A DNA stretch of 64,000 nucleotides, from assembly GCA_017619335.1 (NCBI GenBank), contig JAFZSP010000071.1, positions 1-64,000 of the forward strand, given 5' to 3'. The notes under the pieces were generated by a model that had not been told where the DNA came from, did not search any database, and saw only the letters and a list, made by a program, of their open reading frames with translations. Shown here piece by piece: positions 63,564-64,000 of this stretch (positions are counted from its first letter, which is position 1; each line of letters opens with the position of its first letter). The stretch is from Bacteroidaceae bacterium. Its GTDB lineage: Bacteria; Bacteroidota; Bacteroidia; Bacteroidales; Bacteroidaceae. The position numbers and the translations under genes were made by a program.

Positions 63564-64000
63564 ATGAAGATTATGAAAAAATATATTAATGGATTCTTCC
63601 TCCTGTTGGCTGGAGTCGCTCTCTTTACTGCATGTAAGGATGAAGACGGCTTCACCAAGGCCGAGTGGAACGCCACCGAGGACTATGCCAACATTTCCTT
63701 CGTGGAATCTTCTACTACGATAGAAATCGACCCCACAGACCCCACTTCCTACACGCTCCACATGAGCCGCAGGAACACCAAGGGTGCTGTCACCGTTCCC
63801 ATTCAGATCACTCAGGGTGATGACAAGGTTTTCTCTGTAACTGACGCTGTCTTCGCAGACGGTGACAGCATCGTGGCATTCCAACTCAACTATCCCAACG
63901 CCGAAATCGGAACCACCTATAAGGTGCAGTTAGGTGTCACAGACCCCAAGTTTGTTTCCTACTACTCTGACGCTGTCTTCACTGAATTCACCGTCACCCG
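63564..64000 (+). CDS. Surface lipoprotein of the SusCD locus (truncated by window)
   Basis: A frame starts with ATG at 63564 (or 63573) and is open to the window end, giving at least 145 residues. It has a lipobox (LFTAC) after MKKYINGFFLLLAGVA. The first domain reads as a beta-sandwich (AEWNATEDYANISFVESSTT ... TYKVQLGVTD), like the SusE/F-type glycan-binding or DUF4843-like lipoproteins that follow susD. The remainder is outside, so the exact family is open. Confidence 0.75.
   Translation, partial: MKIMKKYINGFFLLLAGVALFTACKDEDGFTKAEWNATEDYANISFVESSTTIEIDPTDPTSYTLHMSRRNTKGAVTVPIQITQGDDKVFSVTDAVFADGDSIVAFQLNYPNAEIGTTYKVQLGVTDPKFVSYYSDAVFTEFTVT

Overview
The window is from a Bacteroidota chromosome, most likely a Prevotella-like member of the Bacteroidales. 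The evidence is a SusC/SusD outer-membrane pair, DUF1599, DUF4924 and BT_3928-type genes, a two-subunit glycine dehydrogenase, and many promoters of the Bacteroidota type (-33 TTTG, about 20 bases, -7 TAnnTTTG). No rRNA, tRNA, phage, insertion sequence or CRISPR array was found.

Layout. (1) 1-8810, minus strand: an uncharacterised operon. It encodes a three-TM membrane protein, a 1007-residue tubulin/FtsZ-like GTPase with a C-terminal GYF-type domain, a zinc-ribbon/TM/coiled-coil/MORN-like protein and three secreted proteins. Beyond it lie two low-GC small genes, the C-terminal stub of an FGE-sulfatase-type gene and a PEGA-domain protein cut by the window edge. (2) 8811-10295: non-coding and repeat-rich. 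It holds two divergent promoters, a likely small RNA of about 115 nt with its own terminator, a 58-codon ORF, a perfect 19-bp inverted repeat, and six 16-bp palindromes at an exact 22-bp period. (3) 10296-20593, minus: the complete glycine cleavage system (gcvT, gcvH, gcvPA, gcvPB, lpd) with a lipoate ligase, an asparaginase, a large secreted protein, and a previously unlisted 45-residue membrane protein sandwiched between gcvPA and gcvPB. (4) 20661-24619, plus: rplY, pth, an S4-domain protein, groES and groEL, the last two behind a sigma-54-like -24/-12 site. (5) 24634-32607, minus: comM-like ATPase, FecCD permease, folE, SPOR protein, tpiA, BT_3928-type protein, DUF1599, LysM/M23 peptidase, ndk. 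(6) 32826-37190, plus: four secreted proteins, including a caspase-fold peptidase and a DUF6175-type protein. (7) 37199-47864, plus: L-fucose/L-galactose catabolism (aldo/keto reductase, lactonase, fucI, fucP, mutarotase, then L-galactonate-type dehydrogenase, tagaturonate reductase, altronate dehydratase). (8) 47908-50101, minus: pepT and a ROK kinase. (9) 50287-58189, plus: LysE family, DUF4924, rfbD, prfC, Sua5 type, ClC channel, fmt, ECF sigma factor. (10) 58562 to the end, plus: susC, susD and a truncated third lipoprotein.

The most promising undescribed material is the tubulin-like operon, the secreted caspase cluster, the repeat/small-RNA region at 8.9-10.1 kb, the small membrane protein inside the glycine cleavage operon, and GC-rich palindromic elements that sit in frame inside gcvPB, gcvT and uxaA. 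Genes were found by reading frames, motifs and family recall only; no database search was run.
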